Shown piece after piece: positions 1 to 7,849 of a stretch of 64,000 bases of DNA; the first letter of the stretch is position 1, and each line of letters opens with the position of its first letter. The translations under genes and the position numbers were made by a program. The notes under the pieces are model-generated. The model was given only the letters and a program-made list of their open reading frames with translations, ran no database searches and was not told the origin of the DNA. The stretch spans positions 1,364,001-1,428,000 of the forward strand of contig OY969103.1 of assembly GCA_963697915.1 (NCBI GenBank), written 5' to 3'. This DNA is from VRUE01 sp963697915 (GTDB lineage Bacteria; Actinomycetota; Thermoleophilia; Solirubrobacterales; 70-9).

Positions 1-108
1 GCCGATGACGACGACCCAGATGTAGACGATGAGTGAGGTCGCCGCCCCGATGCCCAGCGACACGAGCGTGATCGTGCTGCCGAGCGGCGTGAGGCGAACG
101 TCCCTCAT
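1..108 (-). CDS. Sensor protein, N-terminal fragment (probable histidine kinase)
   Basis: Only the first 36 codons are inside the window. They begin MRDVRLTPLGSTITL and run into a hydrophobic stretch (about residues 11-36) that looks like a first transmembrane helix. The ATG overlaps the stop of the upstream response regulator as ATGA, the usual coupling of an OmpR-type regulator to its sensor kinase. Kinase domains are off the edge, so the function is inferred from position only; another small membrane protein is possible. Confidence 0.6.
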   Translation of the reverse strand, partial: MRDVRLTPLGSTITLVSLGIGAATSLIVYIWVVVIG

Positions 109-799
109 TCTCGGAAGCGGTAGCCGACGCCGCGCACGGTGAGCAGGTACTCAGGTTGTTTCGGGTCGCTCTCCATCTTCTCGCGCAGGTGGCGGATGTG
201 GACGTCGACGGTGCGCGGGTCGCGGTAGTCGGATCCCCCCAGACGTGCTCGAGCAGGGTCTCGCGGCTGAGCACGCGGCCGGGCGAGCGGGCCAGGGCGG
301 TGAGGATCTCGAACTCGACGAAGGTCACGCCGACCTCCTCGCCGCGCAGGGTGACCAGGCGCCGGGCTGGGTCGACGCGCAGCTCGCCCTGCTCGATCGG
401 CTCCTCCTCCTGCGGGTCGGGGGCCATCCGCGAGCGCCGCAGCGCCGCCTTGACGCGGCTGCGGAACTCGCGCATCGAGAAAGGCTTGGTGATGTAGTCG
501 TCGGCGCCCACCTCGAGGCCGGCGACCTTGTCGGTCTCGCTGCCTTTGGCGGTCAGCATGATGATCGGCACCTGGCTGTGGCGGCGCAGCTGCCGGCAGA
601 CCTCGACGCCGTCGAGGCGCGGCAGCATCAGGTCGAGGATGACCAGGTCGAAGCGGCCCTCGGTGAAGCGCTCCAGCGCCTCGCGGCCGTCGAGCGCCGA
701 GGTCACGTGGTAGCCGTCCTTGCGCAGCGGGTAGCTGAGCAGGGTCTGGACCGATTGCTCGTCGTCGACGAGCAATATCCGCGTAGACCCATTCCCCAT
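105..799 (-). CDS. OmpR/PhoB-type response regulator, frameshifted in this sequence
   Basis: Two-component response regulator, a cytoplasmic DNA-binding transcription factor. From ATG at 799 the frame gives a receiver domain (MGNGSTRILLVDDEQ, phospho-acceptor Asp in LVILDLMLPRLDG, conserved Thr in IIMLTAKG, Lys in DDYITKPFS) and then the start of a winged-helix effector domain up to LLEHVWG. The rest of that domain (DYRDPRTVDVHIRHLREK through VRGVGYRFRE) is in another frame. The switch lies at a run of six G (235-240, C on the plus strand); one more G would read HVWGGSDYRDP and restore a normal protein of about 231 residues. The span is 695 nt, one short of a multiple of three. A homopolymer sequencing error is more likely than a real mutation. 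It overlaps the downstream sensor gene by 4 nt. Confidence 0.88.
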
Positions 800-894
800 G
801 TCCCAAGGTTAGTCCGGTCGGCCAGCCAGTCGCGTGGACATATGTGCGAGTACCTAGAACTAAGGTTCGCCGGGTGGGAGCCGATATCAGGGCC

Positions 895-1071
895 ATGCAG
901 CGTGGACAGCTGAAGAACCTCGTTGAGACCGGGCTCTACCGGCCCGAGCCGGAGCTGGTGGCGCAGGCGATGCTGCGCCGCCGTGGTGTGCGCGCCCTGC
1001 TCACCGGCATCGCGCTCAACCCAGCTGATCGAATCCAGCCGGCGCCAACAGGCGCCCGCCGGGCAGCCTGA
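895..1071 (+). CDS. Small protein with a FlgM-like C-terminal motif
   Basis: A 58-residue reading frame (MQRGQLKNLVETGLYRPEPE, then LVAQAMLRRRGVRALLTG). The piece VETGLYRPEPELVAQAML resembles the end of anti-sigma-28 (FlgM-type) proteins, where a short helix is followed by Tyr-x-(V/P)-x-P-x-x-(V/I)-A-x-A-(M/I)-L. That resemblance is by eye only, and no flagellar or sigma gene lies nearby. It is transcribed away from the response regulator, and its last 56 nt overlap the convergent 3' end of thiL. It may be a genuine small regulator or a chance frame. Confidence 0.4.
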   Translation: MQRGQLKNLVETGLYRPEPELVAQAMLRRRGVRALLTGIALNPADRIQPAPTGARRAA

Positions 1072-2017
1072 TCTCGACCCCCTCCCCGGCGACGACCGTG
1101 CCAATCCGGGTCAGCTGCGTTCCGCCGCGAGCTGCCACCGCGGCAGCCGCGTCCCCGAGCAGCTCCTCCGGCAGCGCCACGAGCAGCTCGTAGTCCTCGC
1201 CGCCTGAAGCGGCGAGCTCGAGCGGGTCACGCCCGCTGGCCGCCGCGACCTCGTCGACCCCGGGCGCGACCGGCAACGCCGCGGCATCGATCCGCACCCC
1301 GACCCCACCGGCTTCGGCGAGATGGCCGGCGTCGCCGCCGAGCCCGTCGCTGATGTCGATCATCGCCGTCGCGCCCGCGCCCGCCAGGACGCGCCCGGCC
1401 GCGAGGCGGGGGCGCGGCTCGAGCTGCCGGGTGACCAGTTCCGCGAAACCTCGCTTTTGCGTCAATGACGCGACAGATCGCGGTTTCGCGCGTTCGCCGT
1501 CCTCGAGGAGCAGGAGGCCGGCGGCAGCGGCGCCGAGCTCGCCGGTGACGGCGAGGGCGTCGCCGGCGCCGGCGCCGGCGCGGGTGACGAAGTCGTCGGG
1601 GGAGGGGGCGTGGCCGACCACGGTCACGGCCAGGCTGAGGACCGGCGAGCGGGTCACGTCGCCGCCGGCGATGCTGGTCCCGGTCTCGCCGGCCAGCGCC
1701 GCCATCCCGTCGAGCAGCTCCAGGCAGCCGGCCTCGTCGAGGTCGGCGGGGACGCCGAGGGCGACGTAGGCCTCGCTAGGCTCGGCGCCCATCGCCGCCA
1801 GGTCGGAGAGGGCGGTGGCGAGCGCCTTGGCGCCGATCTGCGCCGGGCTGCTCTGCCCACGTTTGAAGTGGACCCCGTCGACCAAGGCGTCGACCGAGGT
1901 CGCGGTGGCGCCGCCGGGCACGGTGACCGCGGCGTCGTCGCCGCTGCCGACCCGTACCCGCGCCCCGGCCGGGGGCAGGCGCTCACGCAGCTTGGTCAGC
2001 AGCTCGAACTCGCCCAT
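1016..2017 (-). CDS. thiL: Thiamine-monophosphate kinase
   Basis: Phosphorylates thiamine monophosphate with ATP to thiamine diphosphate, the last step of cofactor synthesis, in the cytoplasm. The 333-residue product has the ThiL/PurM-fold landmarks: GSGDDAAV near residue 24, VDALVDGVHF at 42-51, GGDVTRS at 118-124, DISDGLGGD at 221-229 and SGGEDYELL in the C-terminal half. ATG at 2017 (MGEFELLTKL) is preferred over an upstream in-frame start because ThiL proteins begin just before this segment. Residues 177-192 (AKPRSVASLTQKRGFA) are encoded by a palindrome and look like an insertion in an otherwise ordinary ThiL. It is divergent from the flippase-like gene at 2080. Confidence 0.95.
   Translation of the reverse strand: MGEFELLTKLRERLPPAGARVRVGSGDDAAVTVPGGATATSVDALVDGVHFKRGQSSPAQIGAKALATALSDLAAMGAEPSEAYVALGVPADLDEAGCLELLDGMAALAGETGTSIAGGDVTRSPVLSLAVTVVGHAPSPDDFVTRAGAGAGDALAVTGELGAAAAGLLLLEDGERAKPRSVASLTQKRGFAELVTRQLEPRPRLAAGRVLAGAGATAMIDISDGLGGDAGHLAEAGGVGVRIDAAALPVAPGVDEVAAASGRDPLELAASGGEDYELLVALPEELLGDAAAAVAARGGTQLTRIGTVVAGEGVEIRLPGGRLLAPAGFDQLG
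1442..1490. repeat. Nested palindrome inside thiL
   Basis: Outer arms CGCGAAACC (1442-1450) and GGTTTCGCG (1482-1490) enclose a second perfect inverted repeat, GCGTCA-a-TGACGC (1459-1471). The 49-bp structure is translated in frame as residues 177-192 of ThiL. No second copy was found in this window, so calling it a mobile element is an inference from the similar coding palindromes elsewhere. Confidence 0.6.
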
Positions 2018-2079
2018 GGGGACATTCTCGCGCCGCGCAGGCCGCGCCGCAGCCTGCGGCGTCACTATGGTGCGACGAC

Positions 2080-3168
2080 GTGGCAGACGGCCAACCACTC
2101 CTGCACCGCGTCGGCGAAGTGGCCTCGCGGATCGGCGCGCGTCCCCCGCGCAGCAAGCGCGTCCGCCTCGCGATCCAGCTCGGGATCGCGGTCCTCGTCT
2201 TCGGCTTCCTCGTCCTCACCGTCATCAACCAGTGGTCGGAGATCAAGGACGAGGGCGTCCACTTCCACCTCGTCTGGCTGATCCCGGCCTTCCTCGTCCT
2301 GCCCTGCTTCTACGCGATCAGCGCCCTCGGCTGGGACCTGATCCTGCGCTTCCTCGGCTACCGGATCGGCATCCGCCAGGCCCAGGTCGCATGGGGGCAG
2401 CCGCTGCTCGCCCGCTATGTGCCGGGCAGCGTCCTATATGTGCTGGGACGGGTGCTGCTCTCCGAGCGGGCGGGGGTGCCGCGGCGGATCACGATCGCCA
2501 GCATCGTCTACGAACAGGCGGTCTCGGCCACCTCGGCGGTCATCGTCGGCGCCTACTTCATCATCGACCACCCCGACCTGCAGGGACAGCCGCTGCGCTG
2601 GTCGGTTCTGCTCTTGATCCCGGTCCTGTTCGCGCTGCTCAGCCCGCCCATCTTCCGCCCGATCGCCGACCGCGTCCTGGCCGCCTTCGGCCGCGACCCG
2701 CTGCCGGACGTGATCTCGCTGCGCGGGGTCGTCGCCCTGGTCGCCTTCTACACCCTCAACTGGGCGGTGATCGCGGTCGGCATCTACTGCGTCGCGCGCT
2801 CGGTCTCCTCGATCCCGCTCAGCGACATCCCGGCGGTCGGCTCGGCCCAGGCGATCGGCTACGTCGCCGCCCTGGTCACCCTGGTCGCGCCGGCGGGGCT
2901 GGGGATCAAGGACGCCGCCTTCGCCTGGGCGGTGAAGGGTTCGGTGCCGGGGCAGAGCTTTGCGGTCGGTTCGCTGATCGCGATCGCCGTGCGCGGCGTG
3001 CTGACCGTGGTCGAGCTGATCTACGTCGGCGCCGTCACCGCCTTGGGTCGCCGCGAGGGGTGGTCGATTCCAACCGGGGTCGTGCATCCGTCTCCGGAGG
3101 AGTTGGAGGCGGAGAAGGGGGAGGGTGTCCCTCGCCCCGACTCGCGCCCGGCCGCGAATCGCGGGTGA
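2080..3168 (+). CDS. Flippase-like membrane protein (UPF0104 / LPG-synthase TM family)
   Basis: A 362-residue polytopic membrane protein with about eight or nine hydrophobic segments, starting at a GTG. It fits the UPF0104/AglD-type family (lysylphosphatidylglycerol synthase transmembrane region): the segment WGQPLLARYVPGSVLYVLGR matches the conserved K/R-Y-(V/I)-PG-x-(V/I/L)-W/Y region, and LVAPAGLGIKDAA matches the P-x-G-(L/I)-G-x-(R/K)-(E/D) motif. Such proteins are thought to move lipids or lipid-linked sugars across the membrane; the substrate cannot be read from sequence. The last residues (EKGEGVPRPDSRPAANRG) are encoded by one arm of a large palindrome, so the original C-terminus may have been replaced. 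It is convergent with the mannosyltransferase gene. Confidence 0.75.
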   Translation: MADGQPLLHRVGEVASRIGARPPRSKRVRLAIQLGIAVLVFGFLVLTVINQWSEIKDEGVHFHLVWLIPAFLVLPCFYAISALGWDLILRFLGYRIGIRQAQVAWGQPLLARYVPGSVLYVLGRVLLSERAGVPRRITIASIVYEQAVSATSAVIVGAYFIIDHPDLQGQPLRWSVLLLIPVLFALLSPPIFRPIADRVLAAFGRDPLPDVISLRGVVALVAFYTLNWAVIAVGIYCVARSVSSIPLSDIPAVGSAQAIGYVAALVTLVAPAGLGIKDAAFAWAVKGSVPGQSFAVGSLIAIAVRGVLTVVELIYVGAVTALGRREGWSIPTGVVHPSPEELEAEKGEGVPRPDSRPAANRG

Positions 3169-3236
3169 GAATCGGTTTGTCGCGGGGCCGGGCGCTCTGA
3201 GTATCCGCCGGTTCGAGGGACACCCTCCCCCTTCTC
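3112..3236. repeat. 125-bp nested palindrome with 23-bp perfect arms
   Basis: The arms at 3112-3134 and 3214-3236 are perfect inverted repeats of 23 bp (starting GAGAAGGGGGAGGG, ending CCCTCCCCCTTCTC). A second inverted pair, GCGCCCGGCC (3144-3153) and GGCCGGGCGC (3186-3195), is nested inside. The left part encodes the end and stop codon of the flippase-like gene; the rest fills the gap to the convergent gene. It may act as a bidirectional terminator, or may be a small MITE-like element. Confidence 0.7.
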
Positions 3237-3245
3237 TCTCAAGCG

Positions 3246-4526
3246 CTATAGCGGGATGCGCGCTGCCAGTTGTAAGGCGGTGAGGCTGAGGACTGCGGCT
3301 ACGAGGCGTTCGTCTCTGGAGATCGCGGCGAAGGGGAGGGCCCAGATGACGTACCAGGGGAGCAGCCAGGCGGTTGCGAGGAGGAGGCCGAGGGCGGCCC
3401 AGCCGGTCGCCCTGATCCAGTCGGCGCCGCGCTGGACCCAGACCAGGAGGGCGGCGACCAGGGCGAGGAAGGCGGCCGCGGTGGTGGCGCGGACCAGGTC
3501 GACGTCGAGGTTGAGCGCCTCGGAGAGCAGGTTGGGCAGGCTGTAGTTGCTGACCCGGCCCTGGTTCTCACCGGCCAGCGTCGCCGAGTCGAGGAAGTGG
3601 GGGCCGAAGGCGAGCAGCCCGGCGGCGGCGGTGAGCGCGATCGCCGCCGCCGCCCCGACCAAAAACCGGCCGACGGGCCCAAGGCGCCGGCCATGGCCGC
3701 GTTCGAGGCCCATCGACGCGAGCAGGGCGAAGGGGGCGACGAAGGCGGCGCTCAGCTTCAGCCCCACCGCGGCGGTGAGCGCGAAGCCCCCGGCGCGCTC
3801 GCGCAGGGCGAGGACGGCGGCGCAGCCGGCCAGCGCGACGAGCATCGTCGTCGCGTCGTTGTGGGCGCCGCCGACGACGTGGACGAGGACCAGTGGGTTG
3901 AGCGCGACCATGACGAAGCCGCGGCGCGGGTCGACCCCGCGGGCCGGGGCGAGGTGGGCGACGAGCAGCGCCAGGGCGAGCACCGAGGCCGCGGCGAGCG
4001 CCTTCAGGCTCCAGAGGGCGACCGGGACCGAGACCCAGGCAAGCGGGTAGGTGGCGAGGGTGAAGAGCGGCCCGTAGGCGCTCGGCGATTCGGTCCAGCC
4101 GACGTGGGGGAAGGCGGGGTCGCCCGGTTGCGCCAGCGGCGCGTGGGTGTAGGGGTTGAGGTCGTGCAGGGAGCCGAGCCGGGCGTACTCGATGTAGCTG
4201 AAGACGTCCTGGGAGAGCAGCGGCGGCGCCAGCGCGAAGAGCGCCACGAGCAGGGTCGAGCCGATCCGCAGCAGCCGGCGGTCGAGCGCCGGTGCGGCGA
4301 GGAAGACGCAGAGGTGGGCGGCGAAGGCGACCCAGAGCAGGCCGTAGTAGGCGCCGGGCGAGACGCCCAGCCCGTCGCCGAAGACGCCGAGCAGCCAGCC
4401 CGGCCCGTCACCGCTCGCGGCCGGGACCAGGTCCGGGCCGGGTGCCGCCAGCGGGATCGCCGCGGCGGCGAGGAGGAGCAGCCCGGCGAGCCCCAGGGCC
4501 CGCTGGGCCCGGGCGCGGTCAGCCAG
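3246..4526 (-). CDS. GT-C family mannosyltransferase, MptA/MptB-like (CTG start proposed)
   Basis: Polytopic membrane glycosyltransferase of the type that adds alpha-1,6-mannose from polyprenyl-phosphate mannose during envelope polysaccharide or lipoglycan assembly. The motif LLSQDVFSYIEYARLGSLHDLNPY is the typical first extracytoplasmic loop with the acidic catalytic region. The first ATG/GTG/TTG is a GTG at 4247, but this would remove two plausible N-terminal helices (ALGLAGLLLLAAAAIPLAA and GLLWVAFAAHLCVFLAAPAL). The frame is open back to a TAG just upstream of a CTG at 4526, which overlaps the stop of the penicillin-binding protein gene (CTGGCTGA). I take CTG as the start, coupled to the upstream gene; the GTG start is the conservative alternative. 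The acceptor is unknown. Confidence 0.75.
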   Translation of the reverse strand: MADRARAQRALGLAGLLLLAAAAIPLAAPGPDLVPAASGDGPGWLLGVFGDGLGVSPGAYYGLLWVAFAAHLCVFLAAPALDRRLLRIGSTLLVALFALAPPLLSQDVFSYIEYARLGSLHDLNPYTHAPLAQPGDPAFPHVGWTESPSAYGPLFTLATYPLAWVSVPVALWSLKALAAASVLALALLVAHLAPARGVDPRRGFVMVALNPLVLVHVVGGAHNDATTMLVALAGCAAVLALRERAGGFALTAAVGLKLSAAFVAPFALLASMGLERGHGRRLGPVGRFLVGAAAAIALTAAAGLLAFGPHFLDSATLAGENQGRVSNYSLPNLLSEALNLDVDLVRATTAAAFLALVAALLVWVQRGADWIRATGWAALGLLLATAWLLPWYVIWALPFAAISRDERLVAAVLSLTALQLAARIPL

Positions 4527-6666
4527 CCCCTACCCCGCCGGTCGGTTCGCTGCCGCCGACGCTGCCGCCGCCGCTGGGCGAGCTCGGCGCCGGGGCCGGT
4601 TGCTGGCCGGCACCGGGCGCGTAGGCATCGGGGTCGTAGCCGCCGGTGGCTTCTTTGCCTTTGCGCTCGGCTTCGCTTTCCTCGTCGTCCCCTTCGCCTT
4701 CTTCGTAGTCGTAGTCGGAGTCGTAGCCGCCGCTCTGGGTGTATTCGCCGTAGTACGGCGCCCAGCTGATCGGCGTCTCCGGTTCGCTGAATTCCTCACA
4801 GGGGATTTCGCCGTTGACGTAGAGCGAGTTCCAGATCTGGGCCGGGAAGGTGCCGCCGAACACGGTGGTGCCGTGGACGCTGGTCATTTCGATGTCGTTG
4901 GACTGCGGGTAGCCGACCCAGACCGCGGTCGCGAGGTTGGGCTGGTAGCCGGCGAACCAGGCGTCGGTGTAGTTGTCGGTGGTCCCGGTCTTGCCGGCCT
5001 GGCCGCCGCAGCCGGTGTAGGCGGAGGTGCCGGTGCCGCCGGTGATGTTGTCGCGCAGCAGCTGCGTCACCTCGTAGGCGACCGCTTCCGGCAGGACCCG
5101 CTTCGGGTCGGCCTGCTCGGGGTGGTCGACGCGGCCGTCGGGGAAGTCGACGCGGCGGATCGCGATCGGGTTGCGGGCGATGCCGCCGGCGGCGAGGGTC
5201 GCGTAGGCGGACGAGAGCTCGAGCGGCGAGACGCCGATCCGCAGGCCGCCGATCCCCTCGGCCGGGATGCCGTCGAGTTCGGTTTCGATCCCCATCGACT
5301 TGGCGACCTCGGCGACGTTGTCCGGCCCGACGTCGAGGTCGAGCTGGGCGAAGACGGTGTTGTCGGAGGCGACCGTCGCCTGCTGCAGGTTGATCGTCCC
5401 CTGGTAGCCCTCGTCGGCGGTCGCCACCTCCCAGTGGCCGTACTCGGGCAGGTCGAGGCTCAGCGGTTTCGAGGTGTAGTAGGTCGAGTAGGGGTCGATC
5501 CCCTGCTTGATCGCCGCCGTGAGGACGAAGGTCTTGAAGGTCGAGCCCGGCTGGCGGTGCCCTTGGGCGGCGAGGTTGAACTGGCTCTGTTCGTAGCTGG
5601 AGCTGGAGACCATCGCCTTGATGTGCCCCGTTTCCGGCTCGATCGCGACCAGCGCCGCGGCCGGGTCTTCGGAGTAGGGGAGGGCGCTGCGCATCGCTTC
5701 CAGGCCGACTTCCTGCAGTGAGGGGTCGACGGTGGTGTAGACGCGCAGGCCGCCTTTGCGCACCGTGTTGACGCCGTACTCCTCGATCAGCTTGCCCTCG
5801 ACGTAGTCGAAGAAGTAGGGCTGGCGCTGGACGAAGTAGGTGTTGGAGAGGTCGAGCTCGAGGCCCCGCTGCTGTCCCTCCAGGGCACGCTTGCGGCTGA
5901 TGTAGCCGAGCTTCGCCATCCGCGCGAGGACGTCGTTGCGGCGCTGTTTGGCGCCTTCGGGGTTGAGGATCGGGTTGTAGTCGGTGGGTGCCTGCGGCAG
6001 GCCGGCGAGCAGCGCCGACTGCTCCAGGTTCAGCTTCCAGACCGGCTTCGAGAAGTAGATCCGCGAGGCGGCCTGGACGCCGACCGCCGTGGTCCCGTTG
6101 ATCGTCCCGTAGGAAGCGCTGTTGAGGTACTTGCCGAGGATGTCCCGCTTGGAGAACTTCTCCTCGTACTTGAGGGCGAGTTGGGCCTCCTGGATCTTGC
6201 GCTCGAAGTTGCGCTGCGGGTCGGTGATGCAGAGGTTGCGCATCAGCTGCATAGTGATCGTCGAGCCGCCCTGGACGACCTCGCCTGCCTCGATGTTCTC
6301 GATCAGGGCGCGCAGGCCGCCCTCGACGTCGATCCCGTCGTGCTCGAAGAAGCGCTCGTCCTCGATCGCCACCGTGGCGTACTCGAGGTCGGTGGGGACG
6401 TGGTCGATCGCGACCGGGGTGCGCGCCTCTTCGGAGGCGATGTAGCCGAGCCGGGTGCCGTCGCCCGCGATCAGCAGCGAGTTGCCGCCGCGCTCGATCG
6501 GCCGGCAGTCGGAGAGCGGCGGCGCCTTGGCCGCGACGTCGAGCACCCAGGAGGCGACGCCGACGGTGAGCACGGCGATCAGCGCGCCGATCCCGCCGAG
6601 CACGAAGAGCAGCTTGCTGCGAGCGCCGCCGCGGCGCCGGTGACGGCGTCGATTTCGCTGCGTCAT
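4519..6666 (-). CDS. Class A penicillin-binding protein (GT51 plus transpeptidase)
   Basis: Bifunctional peptidoglycan synthase anchored in the cytoplasmic membrane. The 715-residue product has a basic N-terminus, one membrane helix (about 19-43), a GT51 glycosyltransferase domain with EDERFFEHDGID near residue 103 and GGSTITMQLMRNL, and a transpeptidase domain with the three active-site motifs: STFK (Ser about 375), SDN (about 434) and KTG in AGKTGTTDN (about 559). The C-terminus is a low-complexity Asp/Glu/Tyr then Pro/Gly/Ser tail. The start is ATG at 6666; a TTG two codons upstream is possible. It overlaps the mannosyltransferase by 8 nt if that gene starts at CTG, which suggests co-transcription of two envelope-building enzymes. 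Confidence 0.95.
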   Translation of the reverse strand: MTQRNRRRHRRRGGARSKLLFVLGGIGALIAVLTVGVASWVLDVAAKAPPLSDCRPIERGGNSLLIAGDGTRLGYIASEEARTPVAIDHVPTDLEYATVAIEDERFFEHDGIDVEGGLRALIENIEAGEVVQGGSTITMQLMRNLCITDPQRNFERKIQEAQLALKYEEKFSKRDILGKYLNSASYGTINGTTAVGVQAASRIYFSKPVWKLNLEQSALLAGLPQAPTDYNPILNPEGAKQRRNDVLARMAKLGYISRKRALEGQQRGLELDLSNTYFVQRQPYFFDYVEGKLIEEYGVNTVRKGGLRVYTTVDPSLQEVGLEAMRSALPYSEDPAAALVAIEPETGHIKAMVSSSSYEQSQFNLAAQGHRQPGSTFKTFVLTAAIKQGIDPYSTYYTSKPLSLDLPEYGHWEVATADEGYQGTINLQQATVASDNTVFAQLDLDVGPDNVAEVAKSMGIETELDGIPAEGIGGLRIGVSPLELSSAYATLAAGGIARNPIAIRRVDFPDGRVDHPEQADPKRVLPEAVAYEVTQLLRDNITGGTGTSAYTGCGGQAGKTGTTDNYTDAWFAGYQPNLATAVWVGYPQSNDIEMTSVHGTTVFGGTFPAQIWNSLYVNGEIPCEEFSEPETPISWAPYYGEYTQSGGYDSDYDYEEGEGDDEESEAERKGKEATGGYDPDAYAPGAGQQPAPAPSSPSGGGSVGGSEPTGGVGAG

Positions 6667-6698
6667 CGCCAAAAAGGGTACTTCGCCGGGGCTGGCGC

Positions 6699-7115
6699 TC
6701 AGCCCTGCGTGTCGCCGCTGGAGTGGTTGTGCACGATCCCCTCCACCAAGAGCTGGTTGGGGATGACGACCGAGCTGCCGTCGCCGGGGTCGACGTAGGT
6801 GTAGGAGAGGGTGATGTCGAGGACGCGCCCCTCGACTTCCTGGAAGCTGATCCGGTCGCCGATCTTGATCGGCTGCGAGATCGCGATCTGGACGCCGGCG
6901 ACGGTGTTGGCGATCGTGTGCTGGGCGGCGAAGCCGATGATCGCGGCGAGCACCGCGGTCGAGGCGAGGATGCCGGTGGCGAGCCGCTCGAGCTCGGTGA
7001 ACTGGGCGATCGCGATCGCCGCGACGACGACGAAGACGGTGACGATCGCCAGCCGGCGCAGGAAGCGCAGCCGCGTCTTGGTCGAGCGCGAGACTTGGGA
7101 GACTGCCGGGCTCAT
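6699..7115 (-). CDS. Small mechanosensitive channel (MscS family)
   Basis: A 138-residue protein with two membrane segments (about residues 18-40 and 45-70) followed by an MscS-type beta domain (GDRISFQEVEGRVLDITLSYTYV and SSVVIPNQLLVEGIVHNHS). MscS proteins open under membrane tension to release solutes on hypo-osmotic shock. It is about half the length of E. coli MscS and lacks the C-terminal cage region. Its ATG (complement of 7113-7115) shares the tetranucleotide CATG with the ATG of the divergent CPBP gene, so at least one of the two starts or promoters must lie inside the other gene. Confidence 0.85.
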   Translation of the reverse strand: MSPAVSQVSRSTKTRLRFLRRLAIVTVFVVVAAIAIAQFTELERLATGILASTAVLAAIIGFAAQHTIANTVAGVQIAISQPIKIGDRISFQEVEGRVLDITLSYTYVDPGDGSSVVIPNQLLVEGIVHNHSSGDTQG

Positions 7116-7836
7116 GGAGGCAAACCTACCCACAACCCCAGCTGGGCCGGTAGCGCCGGCCGGGCCCGCCTTCCCGCCCTCCAACTGGGGGCCGCGCGTC
7201 GCGGTCCTCGGGGTGCTGCTGGCGCTGGGGACCGGGATCTTCCTCGGTGTGCCGGCGATCATCGTCGATGCCCCGGCCGAGGAAGCGGACCTCAGCACCT
7301 GGGCGAGCGTCGCCGTGCAGATCGCGACCGCGCTCGGCTTCCTGCTGGTGCCGATGGTGATCGCGGCGCGCTGGGGGGCCGGCTCGGTGGGCGAGGCGCT
7401 GCGGCGGCTCGGGGTGCGCTCCTTCAAGGCCGGGGAGGCGCTGAAGTGGGCGGCGGCGGCGGTCGGCGCCTACCTGCTCTTCGCGGCGCTCTACGCGGGG
7501 ATCTTCGGCGCGCCCGAACAGGAGGACATCGCCGACAGCTTCGGGCCGCCCTTGGTCCAGGTCCTCCTGATCGTGATCGCCGCCTCGGTCAGCGAGGAGG
7601 TCTGCTTCCGCGGGATGCTGTTCGGCGGCCTGCGCGAGCGCCTGCCCCGCTACGCGGCGGCGCTGATCGCCGCCGCGATCTTCGGCGGCCTGCACGCGCT
7701 CACCGGCCTTAGCGCCGTGCCCCCGCTGATCGCTTTCGGCTTCGTGCTCTGCCTGCTCTACGAGAAGACGGGCTCGATCGTGCCGGGGATAGTGCTGCAC
7801 ATGCTGAACAACTCCACCGCCCTGCTCGCTCAGTAG
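7114..7836 (+). CDS. CPBP-family intramembrane metalloprotease
   Basis: Polytopic membrane protein of 240 residues belonging to the CAAX protease/bacteriocin-processing (CPBP, Abi) family. The catalytic motifs are visible: EEVCFRG (E161, E162, R166), FGGLHALTG (H194) and HMLNN (H229). These residues coordinate the metal within the membrane. Substrates of bacterial members are mostly unknown. ATG at 7114 is used; it is followed by a Pro/Ala-rich N-terminus and the first helix at about residue 28. It is 13 bp upstream of the L,D-transpeptidase gene, so the two are probably transcribed together. Confidence 0.88.
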   Translation: MEANLPTTPAGPVAPAGPAFPPSNWGPRVAVLGVLLALGTGIFLGVPAIIVDAPAEEADLSTWASVAVQIATALGFLLVPMVIAARWGAGSVGEALRRLGVRSFKAGEALKWAAAAVGAYLLFAALYAGIFGAPEQEDIADSFGPPLVQVLLIVIAASVSEEVCFRGMLFGGLRERLPRYAAALIAAAIFGGLHALTGLSAVPPLIAFGFVLCLLYEKTGSIVPGIVLHMLNNSTALLAQ

Positions 7837-7849
7837 CATCCGGCCGGCA

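Noticed and set aside
105..896. A 263-codon minus-strand frame reading through the response regulator gene from 896
   Set aside because: Only its last part is real coding sequence; upstream of 235 it is the shadow of the true regulator frame and is Arg/Ala/Pro-rich nonsense.
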